Origin: Meloidogyne chitwoodi
Taxonomy: Eukaryota > Nematoda > Chromadorea > Rhabditida > Meloidogynidae
DNA: 64,000 nucleotides
Assembly (NCBI GenBank): GCA_015183035.1
Contig: JACZZP010000001.1
Span: forward strand, 868,001-932,000
Reading direction: 5' to 3'
Below the pieces are notes generated by a model, which was given only the letters and a program-made list of their open reading frames with translations, did not search any database and had not been told where the DNA came from. A program made the translations under genes and the position numbers. Positions within the stretch are counted from its first letter, which is position 1. Each line of letters starts with the position of its first letter. Positions 10,701 to 21,745 of the stretch are shown piece after piece.

Positions 10701-13700
10701 ATGATCAACATATGGGAAAACATGCAAATTATCAAAGACCAAAACCTCCAAAGGGAAAACAGGCAAAAAAATTGTTTTAATAAATAAATTAATTATTTTT
10801 AAAAAATAGGTGGAAGCTCATTTTGCTATTATTCATTATGCTGGAACTGTTCAATATAATGCTCAGTCATGGTTAGAAAAAAATAAAGATCCTCTTAATG
10901 ATTCTGTTGTTGCTGTGTTAAAATCTAATTCTGGAATGACATTACTTAAAGCTATATGGGAAGATTATCAAACACAAGAAGATGAAAAGAAGGTAAGTGA
11001 GTTACTCCCGTTATAAGGACACTTTGATATAATGATGCAACAGTTCCAAATTCCACTGGAACTAGTTCCAGTTCTTTAACTATATTGGGGTGAGAAACTA
11101 GTTCCGGAACAAGTTCCAGATTGTTAATTCCGTGGTTCCATTTCCGGAACTGGAATTTTTCCATCACTGCTCATAACAGTTATAAAGACATTCAAAAATA
11201 GAGTAATTTTCCCTCAAGACACACTTTGTATATAAGAATGCAGGGATAAAAATACTAAAGTTATAAAAACATACACGGGCCGTTCCTTTGGGTGTCCTTA
11301 TAACGGGATTTAACTAAATATTTAATTTTAAGGAAGAACAAATGTTGTTTTCAAATGGTAGTAATTCAAGATATTCTTTAAGTAGTAATAGAACTGCAGT
11401 AAAAGCAAAAAAAGGAAAGTCTAGTACATTTCAAACAGTTTCAATGATTTATAGACAATCACTTGCTAATTTAATTAAGGTAAAAATAAAAAGATGTTTT
11501 AAATTAATTTAAAAAAAAAAAAGATGCTTAATCAAACACATCCACATTTTATTCGTTGTATTATTCCAAATGAACAGAAAAAGGCAGGTTTAATTGATGC
11601 TAGTTTAGTACTTAATCAACTTACTTGTAATGGTGTTTTGGAAGGTATTCGGATTTGTAGAAAAGGTTTTCCGAACAGAGTAAGAGAATTTATTTAAATA
11701 AATAATTAAGTATTAAATTTATTAAAAAAAGGTTAATTATCTCGATTTTCGTCAACGCTATGCAGTACTAGCTGCAAAGGAAGCTATTGAGCCTATTTCT
11801 GTGGAACTGACAGGAAAAAAGATGTGTGAACGAATGGAGCGTGAAGGAATACTTTTATCTGATAATTTCCAATGTGGCAAAACTAAAGTGAGAATATTTT
11901 ATTTTATAATTAAATAATTAATTATTATAAGAACAAACATTTATTCAGTCCCGATTGAAGTTTTTTCTTTTAAATACTTTTATTAGGAAACAAAATATTA
12001 GGTTATCCTTGGGCCATCATTTTTGGTTGTTCTTATAATGTGAATAAAAACTTTAATTACTATTTTTAGATATTTTTCAAAACTGGTGTTCTAGCTTCAT
12101 TAGAACAACACCGTGACGAAGCTTTAGCAAAAGTAATTGGTGAATTTCAAAGAGTTTGTCGTTACTATTTGGCTCAAAAAGAGCTTCAACGTCGTCGAGC
12201 TCAACAGTTTGATTAAATAATAATTAAAATAATTATTAAATTTAATTAAAAGAGCTGGTATTCGAATTATTCAAAGAAATGTTTGCAAATGGTGTACTTT
12301 AAGAAATTGGCATTGGTTTAAATTGTTAGGCCGTGTGCGTCCTCTTATTAAAGAAAATCAGCAGAAAGAGGATTCTTTTGCAGAATTAGAAAATATTCAC
12401 AAAAAATATTCTCGTCTAGAAAATGAATTTCTTCGTGAAGAAAAACGACGTAAAGAATTAGAAGCAGATTCTGATAGACTTAAAGCTGAAAGGCAACAAC
12501 TTGAGATGGCATTAGAACGTGAAAGAGATAAACTTTCTGAAGCTGAGATGAATACAAAACGTTGTAATGGTCAAAAAGCTGAATTGGAACGACAGGTAAT
12601 TAAATTAGTATTTTTTAGGAAAAATACTTGACAATTTTACAGACATAAATTTTTAATTTTTTACTAATGTAGTTATTTATGTTTATCTAACTCCTCTTAT
12701 TAATGATCAAAAATTAAGTAAAAAAAAAGATATAGCTATTTTTATTTGAAAAAAGAAACATTTTAAAATTATATTAAAGTGGTAGAGTAGTACTTAATAA
12801 AGGGGAGGGAATTAATTATTTTAAGATTTACTATTAATTTATTTTTAATTAGTGCTTATTTTTTATATAAATATTACTGTATTTTTATATTCAAACATTA
12901 AAATGTAGTAGTAGTAGTAGGAGATTAAAACACAAAAATATTTTTTTTATTTTTTTTAATATTTTGGCTTTTATTAAAAATTAATTAAATTAATTTATAT
13001 TAAAATTTTTCTTTTTTGTCTAGCTTGACCAAATGTCAGAACAATTAGGAGAACAAGAAAGCGGTTATGCTTCAATGGCTAAGGCACGCAAGAAGATTGA
13101 GACTGAAGTTGAATTGCTTAGAAAACAATTATCTGAAGCTGATTCTAATTTACGAAAACAAGACAGTGATAAACAAACAAGAGAAGCACAGATACGTTCT
13201 TTGCAAGTATAATTTTTTAAAATTTATTTATTCAAAAAATTAATTTTAAATTTTTAGGAAGAAATAGCATCGCTTGATGATACTGTTGCTAAACTTGGTA
13301 AAGAACGGAAACATCAAGAGGAAGTTAGAATTAAAAATTTATTTAACACTTATCTTCCGATGTTCTTATAACGAGAGTTAAATGTTTATTTTAAGCTTAA
13401 TAGAAAATTAACCGATGAAATCAACTCTTATGAAGAACGAATTGCCCATCTTAATCGTGCCCGCCAAAAGATGGAACAAACATTAGACCAATCAGAAGAA
13501 ACACTTGAACGAGAACGAAAGGCACGTCAAGATTTAGATAAGCAAAAACGCAAAACAGAAGGTGAACTTAAAATTGCACATGAAAACCTTGAAGAATTGG
13601 GAAGGCAAAGAGAAGAGTTGGAGAATTTAATTAAAAAGTAAAGAATATTATTTATTTAATAAAATAATTTTATTATAAAAAATAAATTTAATTTTATAGA

Positions 13701-16700
13701 AAAGAAGCAGAAACACAACTTTTTACATCTCGTTTAGAAGAAGAACAATCATTAGTTGCTCGCTTTCAAAAACAGGCATTTTTAAATAATAAAATTAATT
13801 TTTATTTATTTTTTAATTTTATTAAAAAATAATTTACTTTCAATTTGTCCTTATAACAAGACTCTTTTTTTATAAACATTTTTTTCAAGGTAAAAGAATT
13901 AGTTTCTCGTGCTCAAGAATTGGAAGATGAATTAGATTCTGAAAGATCTGCTCGTGTTAGAGCAGAGAAAACAAGGACAGAACTTCAAATTGAGAATGAT
14001 GAACTAAGTGAACGTCTTGAAGAGATGGGTGGGGCTGGTGCTGCTCAGATTGAATTAAATAAACGTAGAGAAGCTGAGTTATCTAGAATACGACGGGAAA
14101 TGGTATTTTTTTTGAAATTTATATTTGAAATTAAAAAATTAATTAAAATAGGAAGAATCAGCAATACAAAATGAATCTGCTTTGCATATAATTAAAAAGA
14201 AAAATACTGATGTGATTGCATCTCTTACTGAACAACTTGAATCTGTTCAAAAGGCACGTTCTAAATCAGAAAAAGATCGTATTCAAATGGAAAAAGAAAT
14301 TGAACAATTACAACAACAATTGGATAGTGAAATTAAACAACGACAAAATGACATTAGAACGGCAAAACATTGGGAAACACAGGCTATTGAGTGGCAGGTG
14401 TAATTAATTAAATTAATTAAAAGATTAATTTAATTAAAAAAGGCTAAATCTGATGAAAATACTCGAATAATTACTGAACTTCAATTATTCAAATCTCATG
14501 CCCAAACTGAAATAATTGAACTTAATAAACAATTAGAAGAAAATGAAGAAAAAAATTCACAATTGAACAAAGTAAAAATTAAATTGGCTATTCAATTAGA
14601 AGAAACCCAACGATTTTTAGAACAAGAAAATCGTGAAAGACTTGAAATTATGCAACAGGTGAATAAATTAATTAAAGTATTAAAATATTTTTTAAAGCTC
14701 TCAAATTCTCGTTTACAATGTGATCAACTTAGAGAACAAATAGATGAAGAACAAGAAGCTAAAAGTGATTTATTAAGACAAATAAGCAAAGCAAATGCAG
14801 AAACACAACAATGGAGGGCAAAATATGAGGGAGAAGGTTTACTACGTGCAGAAGAGTTGGAAGAACAGAGAAGAAAAATTCTTGTAAAATTTTTATTTTT
14901 AAAAATAAATTAAAAATATATTTAAAAAGGCAAAATCGGAAGAAGTAATTGAACAACTCGAACAAGCACAACAACGCATTTCAACGTTAGAAAAAGTTAA
15001 GCATAGACAGGCTCAGGAATTAGATGATTCACAATTACAATCAGAACGTGCCATACAAGCATTAACTCAACTTGAAAAAAAATATAAGGGAGTAGACAGA
15101 CTTTTGGAAGATTGGCGATTAAAATGCGATTCTTTAGCTGCCGAAGCTGAGGCTGCAGAAAGGCAAGCACGTATTGCTGGAACTGAGGTATTTTTTTTAA
15201 TTAAATATTTTTAAAGATTTTAATTAAAATAAAAAATAATTATATTTTTACTAAAAGTTATTTTTAATTTTATTTAAAAATAATTCTTTTTTTAATCATA
15301 TTTTTTAGTAAAATATATATTTTTATTTTATCTAGTAGATTTTCCAAATTTAATTGAATTTTTGTTTAATTTTAAAAGCTATTAGTTTGATCTGAACATT
15401 TATCTTTTAATTTCGTGTTAGGAATTCAATAAATATATTAGAAAAATAAAAAATATTTTTATAGATACTTCGTCTTCGTAATTTACTGGAAGAATCTGAA
15501 GAAAAAGTTGAAGGACTTCGTAGAGAAAATAAAACATTGGTTGAAGAATTGCATGATTTATCTTCTCAAATAAGTGAAGGAAGTCGTGGAGAACATGAAT
15601 TAGCTAAAGCAAAGCGTCGTCTTGAAATTGAAAAAGAAGAATTGCAATTAGCACTTGAAAATGCCGAATCAGCATTAGAGGCTGAAGAAAGTAAATTTTT
15701 AAGAGCACAGGTATTTTTTTAAATTATTTTATTTATATTTTTTTATAATTTTTTAGGTAGAAATTTCTCAAATTAGAACTGAAATAGAAAAAAGAATTGC
15801 CGAAAAAGAAGAGGAATTTGAAAATACAAGAAAGACACATCAACATGCAATTGACTCTATCCAAGCAACTTTAGAGTCTGAAAGCCGTGCCAGAACAGAT
15901 TTAATTAAAACAAAAAAGAAATTAGAGGGAGATATTGGAGAAATGGAAATAAGTTTAGATCATGCAAATAAAGCTAATTATGAAGCTCAAAAAAATTTAA
16001 AAAAGCAATTAGAGCAAATTAGGGAACTTCAACAACAAATAGACTCTGAACAACAACAAAAAGATTATTTACAAGAACAGGCTCAAATTGCTGAACGACG
16101 AGCTCATCAATTGACACAAGAGAAAGATGAAGCTATTATTGCTTTAGAACAAGTAATTTAATAAATTATTTATATTAAGGGTAGTATTATTAGGTTTACT
16201 CTCGTTATAAGGACACTACAGAAATAAATCCTCAATCTAATCATTTTTTGGTGTTCTTATAAAGAGAGTTAACTTTATTTAAATTAATTAATTTTTAATT
16301 TTTTTTAGACTGAAAAAGCTCGTCGCCAACTTGATTTTGATTCACAAGAAATGAGAGAAACTTTAGTTTCATTTGAACAACAAATAATATCATTAAATGG
16401 ACAAAAAAGAAAACTTGAAGCAGATTTAGCATTAACACAATCTGATTTGACTGAAATGGGAAATGAATTACGTTCTTCTGATGAAAATTGTAAAAGAGCA
16501 ATAAATGATGCTTTAAGATTATCAGAAGAATTAAAACAAGAACAAGATCATTCTCAACATATTGAAAGACAAAGAAAAGCTTTAGAAAATCAAACAAAGG
16601 TAATAAATAAATAAATATTATTTTTTTAATATTTTAAAAAGGATTTACATATAAGACTGGATGAGGCAGAAATGATGACAATGAAAGGTGGAAAGAAAGC

Positions 16701-17863
16701 TTTTGCTAAGGTTGAGTATTATTTTTATTATTTAATTTTATACAAAAAAAGCATTGGATTGAGGAATGGTTGAAAACTGTTTTAATCTATTTAAAAATTA
16801 ATTAATATATTAATTAATAAAAAAATATTCTCTAAAGTTGGAACAACGTGTTCATGAATTAACAACAGAATTGGAGACAGAGTCCCGAAGACATACAGAA
16901 ACTCAAAAATCACTTAGAGCTAAAGAACGTCGTGTTCGCGAACTTCAATTCCAAGTTGATGAAAACAAAAAAGGGCAAGAAAGGCTTTATCAATTAGTTG
17001 AAAGATTACAACAAAAATTAAAAACTTTTAAACGACAAAATGAGGAAGCGGTGAGTTTAGAGAGGGGAAAAGAACAAATTTTTTATTTTAATTTAAAATA
17101 AAGTGAAGAGGGGAAGGTTTTGTTTTTATTTACCAAAAAAGTCTCCTCTTAATTGTCTAATAATTTCTTAAATAAAAATTGAGGAAAATTTCTTAAGAGA
17201 TTTTTTTCTTGTCTTAAATAAATAAATATCTTTTTATTTATTATTAATTTTATTTTATTTTTCAAATTCCAAAAATATTCCAATTTTTTATAAAATTTAT
17301 TTTTATAGGAACAAATAGCTTCAATGAATTTAAATAAATATCGTCATATCCAATATCAATTGGAGGATGCTGAAGAACGTGCAGATATTGCTGAAAATTC
17401 TCTAGCTAAATTTAGAGCAAAAAGTCGTTCAACCGCAAATATTCAAATGCTTATTGGAAAGGGAATTAAAACATCAGCATCTACTACTTTTACAGCATTT
17501 CATCATAATAATAATTTGCATTATTATCCAATTAATAATTCTGAAAATAATTCAACAATTCAAGTGAAAATATAAATTTTTTAATAATTTTAATTAAAAA
17601 ATATTTTAAAGTTCTTTTAAAGAAAAGAAATTTATTTTTTTTAAATTTTATTCCAATTTTTTAATAAATATTTGTTTTAAAATTAACTACTAAAAATTTA
17701 TTATTTAAAAAAATATTAATTTAAGAATAACATTAATGGAAATGAAAATGATTTATGGACAGCTTCCTCAGCAATAAATAATGACCGTCAGGTAAATAAT
17801 AAAGAAGACTCAGAAAAGGAATATAATAATAATTCAATTAATCATTCAAATCAAGAAGATTAG
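7794..17863 (+). CDS. Sarcomeric (class II) myosin heavy chain
   Basis: Thirty-three exons sum to 6189 bp, which divides by three (2062 aa). They begin at 7794, 8308, 8518, 8637, 8873, 9029, 9290, 9514, 9675, 9913, 10622, 10810, 11333, 11524, 11732, 12070, 12253, 13024, 13258, 13396, 13700, 13890, 14152, 14443, 14698, 14930, 15465, 15757, 16309, 16642, 16838, 17309 and 17726. The head shows the SH3-like N-terminus, the P-loop GESGAGKT (exon 4), switch I NNSSRFGK, switch II DIAGFE, the actin-binding region [10 protein letters not shown] and the SH1 helix. An IQ-like neck is followed by about 1,100 residues of heptad coiled coil with no break. Muscle thick-filament motor; body-wall or pharyngeal isoform was not decided. 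Nematode family members are about 1,940-1,970 aa. This one adds a non-helical Asn/Ser-rich tail of about 100 aa in the last two exons. Three introns start with GC rather than GT (9415, 10763, 13776). Confidence 0.96.
8118..8258. mobile_element. MITE, TTATAAG-type TIR, in myosin intron 1
   Basis: The left end has ACTCCGTTATAAGGACA and the right end TGTCCTTATAACAGAAGT, imperfect inverted repeats of the family also at 11000-11314, 16194-16274 and 51217-51339. No coding capacity. Confidence 0.6.
10440..10520. repeat. GTTCCGGAAC palindromic repeat, intron copy 1
   Basis: This segment in the intron between exons 10 and 11 is built from GTTCCGGAAC and GGAACCGGTTCC palindromes and ends near TTTTACATCACTGG. 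A diverged copy lies in the next large intron at about 11035-11170. It is probably a non-autonomous repeat, and its limits are approximate. Confidence 0.6.
11000..11314. mobile_element. TTATAAG-type MITE carrying a nested repeat, myosin intron 12
   Basis: Terminal inverted repeats AGTTACTCCCGTTATAAGG and CCTTATAACGGGATTTAACT bound this element in the intron between exons 12 and 13. Inside it, at 11035-11170, is a GTTCCGGAAC palindromic segment like the one in the previous large intron, so one repeat appears inserted in the other. Confidence 0.65.
16194..16274. mobile_element. Short TTATAAG-type MITE (about 81 bp) in myosin intron
   Basis: GTTTACTCTCGTTATAAGG at the left and CTTATAAAGAGAGTTAAC at the right form imperfect terminal inverted repeats around about 35 bp of spacer. 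It occupies much of the intron between exons 28 and 29. Confidence 0.65.
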
Positions 17864-18426
17864 TAGGAAAAAATAATAAAAATTAATTAAATATTTGATA
17901 TTTAAATAATATTATAATTTTTTAACTAAAATTTAAATGAGTAATTTAATTTTTTTTTAATTCATTTTAAAATGTTTAACTTGAAAAAATTATATATATT
18001 AGTCAGTGATCAGTGATTGGAAGGTCATACCAATTAATTAGGAAGAGATAAATTGAAAGAAACTCGAATTTAAATTACCAAAAATGATGGATAATATTAA
18101 ATTTTATTTCAGATACAGGCCTAGCTCTAAATTTATTAATTAAAGCATGAATAAAAAACTATGTATGTAGTTATAATTAGAAAATAATGTAAAACGCCTA
18201 AAACTTGAAAAAGGTTATAATAAAGAAAATTTTTCCTCCAAAATGCGTATCCACTGTATCGAGAGTCGACTGTACCTACATTAAAATTGAGAAAAAATAA
18301 AACAAGTTAAAACTTTACTTTAAAACAAAAAATAAATTAACATAACAATAATTAAATAAAAAAAAACAAATAAAATTCGATATTAAAAATACACCTAAAT
18401 ATTAACATTTTTTGATGATATAAATT
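17864..18426. other. Convergent intergenic region (myosin 3' / F-box A 3')
   Basis: Spacer between the myosin stop and the end of the minus-strand F-box copy A. It contains a GAGAGTCGAC-type word also present near 670-680 and a related one near 19805. No ORF is supported. Confidence 0.5.
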
Positions 18427-19649
18427 CTATTTAATTTGAATAATTTCAATGGATGCAAAAAAATCTTGTCCTGGAAGTCCAGCACTTGTTACAAAGTTCC
18501 AAAAAATTGAAAACATAATTTTTGGATTATAAATATTTGTAATTTTATAATGTTTTTTTAGATCGTTGTTTTCACTCATTTCAACTCCTTTGACAATTAA
18601 CCCAAAACGAGGCAAATCAAAAGCATGGAACATAATTTTAGTTACCATTTTTGATAAATCTGTAGATGTTTCTAGCTTCTGAAAATTTAAATTAATTTTT
18701 TAAAAATAATCTTTTAATTCTATTAACTTACATTTATAAGATTATTGTAAAGTAAAATTAGACTATTTTTGCTAAGTTCACCAAAAGTAACTTGAGGAAT
18801 TCTATAACCTTCATTTAACAATAATTCTAATAGAAAATTAATTCTTCTGTGATGTTTCTGCCATCGGTAGTTGTAGTAAAGCCTTTACTAATAACCAAAC
18901 GATCAAAAGTAAATTTCCAAGCATTAATATTTTGATTATTGAAGTGAATTGAAGCACTTTGACATTTAAATTTTAATTTATTAATTTCATCATTATCAAA
19001 GAGTAATTTAATCATCTCTGGATTAAAAAGAAAATTTTCAAAGCCAATCCACTTAAAAACACAGCGAAAGATTTGCTCAAACCAATAACGAACAATCTTC
19101 AATTCTTCGATGTTTTTTGGAATTAATGGTAATTTCAAATTAAAAGTCTTTCTCTGTTGGCCTTCTACTATAAATTAATAAAGATATTAATTTACAACTT
19201 TAAATAAAAATTTTCAAAAAATAGAACAATTTTTAAGCTATTTAATAATTACCTTCTTTTAAATTAATCAAAGGTTCAACGTTAACATTAGAGAAATACA
19301 AGTTCAGAATATTTTGCACAAATGTGGGAATTTGTTTATCCAACGCAGACAGCCACTAATAAATAATTTAAAAAATAAAAATTAATAAAAAGACGACCTT
19401 TTCCTGAAGATGATTACTTAAAGGAAAATTGATTGCTTCAATGTCTTTTTTAAAAAAAACCATTTCTTCCTTTTTATAAAAAATATTAAAATTTTCAATA
19501 TGCAGATAAAAAATTTTATGAGCCAATTCATCTTCATATTTATTAATAAAGTAACAAAAATGTTGACTTGTTTGTTTAATTTTGATCAATTCATCATAGT
19601 TGAGATTTTTGTAAATTTTAAGTTGAATTTCTGCTGGTAAATATTCCAT
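18427..19649 (-). pseudogene. F-box-like protein, copy A, one-base frameshift
   Basis: Four exons are read on the minus strand: 19649-19398, 19355-19253, 19164-18732 and 18678-18427. Residues 1-45 form an F-box (LPAEIQLKIYKNL, then a Cys/Phe-containing second helix), the SCF ubiquitin-ligase adaptor motif. The C-terminal half matches the paralogues at 28324-29521 and 32552-34005 (shared NPEMIKLLF, LVI and a late VEMSE/VEIRE strand). The exon lengths sum to 1040, not a multiple of three. Near 18835-18860 the frame breaks inside exon 3, with the expected LNEGYRIPQV segment continuing in the +1 frame. A one-base deletion explains this, either real decay or an assembly error. Substrate unknown. 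Confidence 0.7.
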
Positions 19650-21215
19650 TATATTTTTTAAAATGTTTAAGCTGAAAATAGAAAGAAAATATTTAATAAA
19701 ATAAACAATTGGGAATATAAAGGAATAAGTAAAAATCTTAAAATGAGAAGAGTTTGTCTGTCTGGCTTTGCTTTTATAGTAAACTGATTGGGTAGTGGAC
19801 GATTCAGAGTCGACCGATTCAGAGTAGCCGGTTGTTTTTGGCCATAAATTTTTTATTTCTTAACCGATCTGAATAGTTCTTTTATTAATCGAAAGCATCC
19901 GATAAGCGGATAAATTTAACCAATTGGACTGATCCAATCAGCTCAAAGCATTCAAAATTTGTTATGGCACCTATTATGAAGAGAGGTAATTTTGCTTTTT
20001 TTCGGAAAAAATTCTGAATGCTTACATAAAAGAAAATTGTGATATATAATTGTGTAATTTATTATAAATTAATAAAATATTATGTTTCCTCATTTATAAT
20101 AGACTTGGTGAATATTTAAATTTTTAGGCTAATAAACTCATTTGTAGGCCTAAAAATTATTTAAAAATTAAACTCAAAATATAGATAATTTTACTACATC
20201 ATTTTTTTGTTTTGACACAAAATTATCATTAATTTATTATTTAAAATCAAAAATTTTATGTAAATTTAATTTATCTCTTTTTATTAACATTTTACTAATT
20301 ATTTTTTATTTATTTGATTCTATTTACCCTTTTAATTTTTTATTTCCATAATTTAACATTCTAAATTGCTTCTTTTAAATGTTTATCGTGACTTTATATA
20401 ATAAATTTAGTAAATGACGAAATAATAATATTATTTTTTATTTAAATATTTGTGTAAATATTAAAAAATATATTATTTAATTATTAAAGTACATTTTTTG
20501 TATTATGATTGCTCTAAATAATTAATTAATTAAACATTTTTTAATATTTTTTTATTTTATTCTGAATATTTATTATGAATAAATGTATCAAAAATTCAAT
20601 TTTCTAATTTTTTTTATTTTTGAGGTTCTGACTTTTTATTTTTTAAATTAATTTAAATTATATTTTACTTAATAATTACTTAAATATTTAAATAAAATAA
20701 ATATTTTAATATTTTTTAATTAAATTTTAAACAATTTTGCATAAAAACATTTCCTGTCAATTTTAGCAAAAACTCTCATTCCGTTATTTAAGATAGCCTT
20801 TTTGTGTTCTTCAGACTTTTTTAAAATTATTTTTTTATTTTTTTATTCTCAAAATTAATAAAAAAAAATAAAACAATAAATATATATTCCTTGAAATTTA
20901 TCTTTTTCAATTTTATTGCCATTTTTATATATTTCTTTTTTATTATTTTATTATTTTCTGGCTCAGGAAGCATTAAAAAATAAAAATTATTTTTTTTATT
21001 TTTTTATTCTTCAATTTTTACCTTTAAAAAAGACACTCTTTTGACATCAATTTCACTTTCTTCTTTTATTTAAATTTTATTTTTTTTATTTTAAATTCCT
21101 TTTCTGGTAAAATAGTTTAATGCATTTCCTTTAAATATTATTTCTCTTTTTTTTTATTTAAAAAATACTTAATATTTTTTTAATTTAATTTTATATTTAT
21201 TATATTAATAAAAAA
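19650..21215. other. AT-rich intergenic with a duplicated 3'-UTR fragment
   Basis: No gene is seen. About 20009-20095 closely matches the stop-codon and 3'-UTR region of the proline-rich gene (6340-6421), sharing AATTCTGAATG and AAATTGTGATATATAATT. The rest is highly AT-rich. Confidence 0.55.
20009..20095 (+). repeat. Stray copy of proline-rich gene 3' end
   Basis: About 85 bp resembling 6340-6421, in the same order and orientation, with small indels and no proline-rich coding sequence upstream. It is probably the remnant of a duplicated gene or a retroposed tail. Confidence 0.6.
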
Positions 21216-21745
21216 GGTACTTTTCCGTTATGGCGGCAATTTATGCAATTTTTTGTCCGCAACTTTTTTTCTCTATTTATTATATTGGAGGCTAAATTCA
21301 ACAATTGTATCGAGTTGAGTTTTTGAAGAATCAAGCCAGGTGTCACAGCGAATTCCTTTACGTGAACGGCATGAAATGCATCTCCATTAGGAATAAACTT
21401 TTCACGATTTTTTCTTAAATGGGACGCATCTTCACATAACAACAAAGGCGTTCATTGTGAATAATTCCAACTTTCTGGAGGAATTTTGCTGCATAAGTCT
21501 CGTCGGGAATTTCAACAATTAATTTTTTGTAATTATAACTCATTTTTAAAAAGTTGAAAGAGTAATTTCGAAAAAATATATAGGGAATTAATGTATCAAT
21601 CAATGATCATATTATTGGGCAGTTTTGCTATTCAGCTTTATATAATCTTTTTTTTGAAAAATGAAAAATTGTTGATTTTATGCCTCCAATATAATAAAGA
21701 AAGAAAAAAAAATTGCGGAAATTGCCGCCATAACGGAAAAGTACC
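21216..21745. mobile_element. Merlin-like DNA transposon remnant (530 bp)
   Basis: Terminal inverted repeats start GGTACTTTTCCGTTATGG and extend for about 65 bp with mismatches. The flanks ATAAAAAA (left) and ATAAAAAT (right) look like an 8-bp target duplication with one difference. Inside on the minus strand is a broken ORF (about 21200-21560) that resembles the N-terminal region of ISXO2/IS1595-type (Merlin) transposases: FLQKVGIIHNER followed, after a one-base frameshift, by LLCEDASHLRKNREK. The catalytic DDE part is missing, so the copy is non-autonomous. The Merlin assignment rests on this resemblance plus the 8-bp duplication. Confidence 0.65.
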
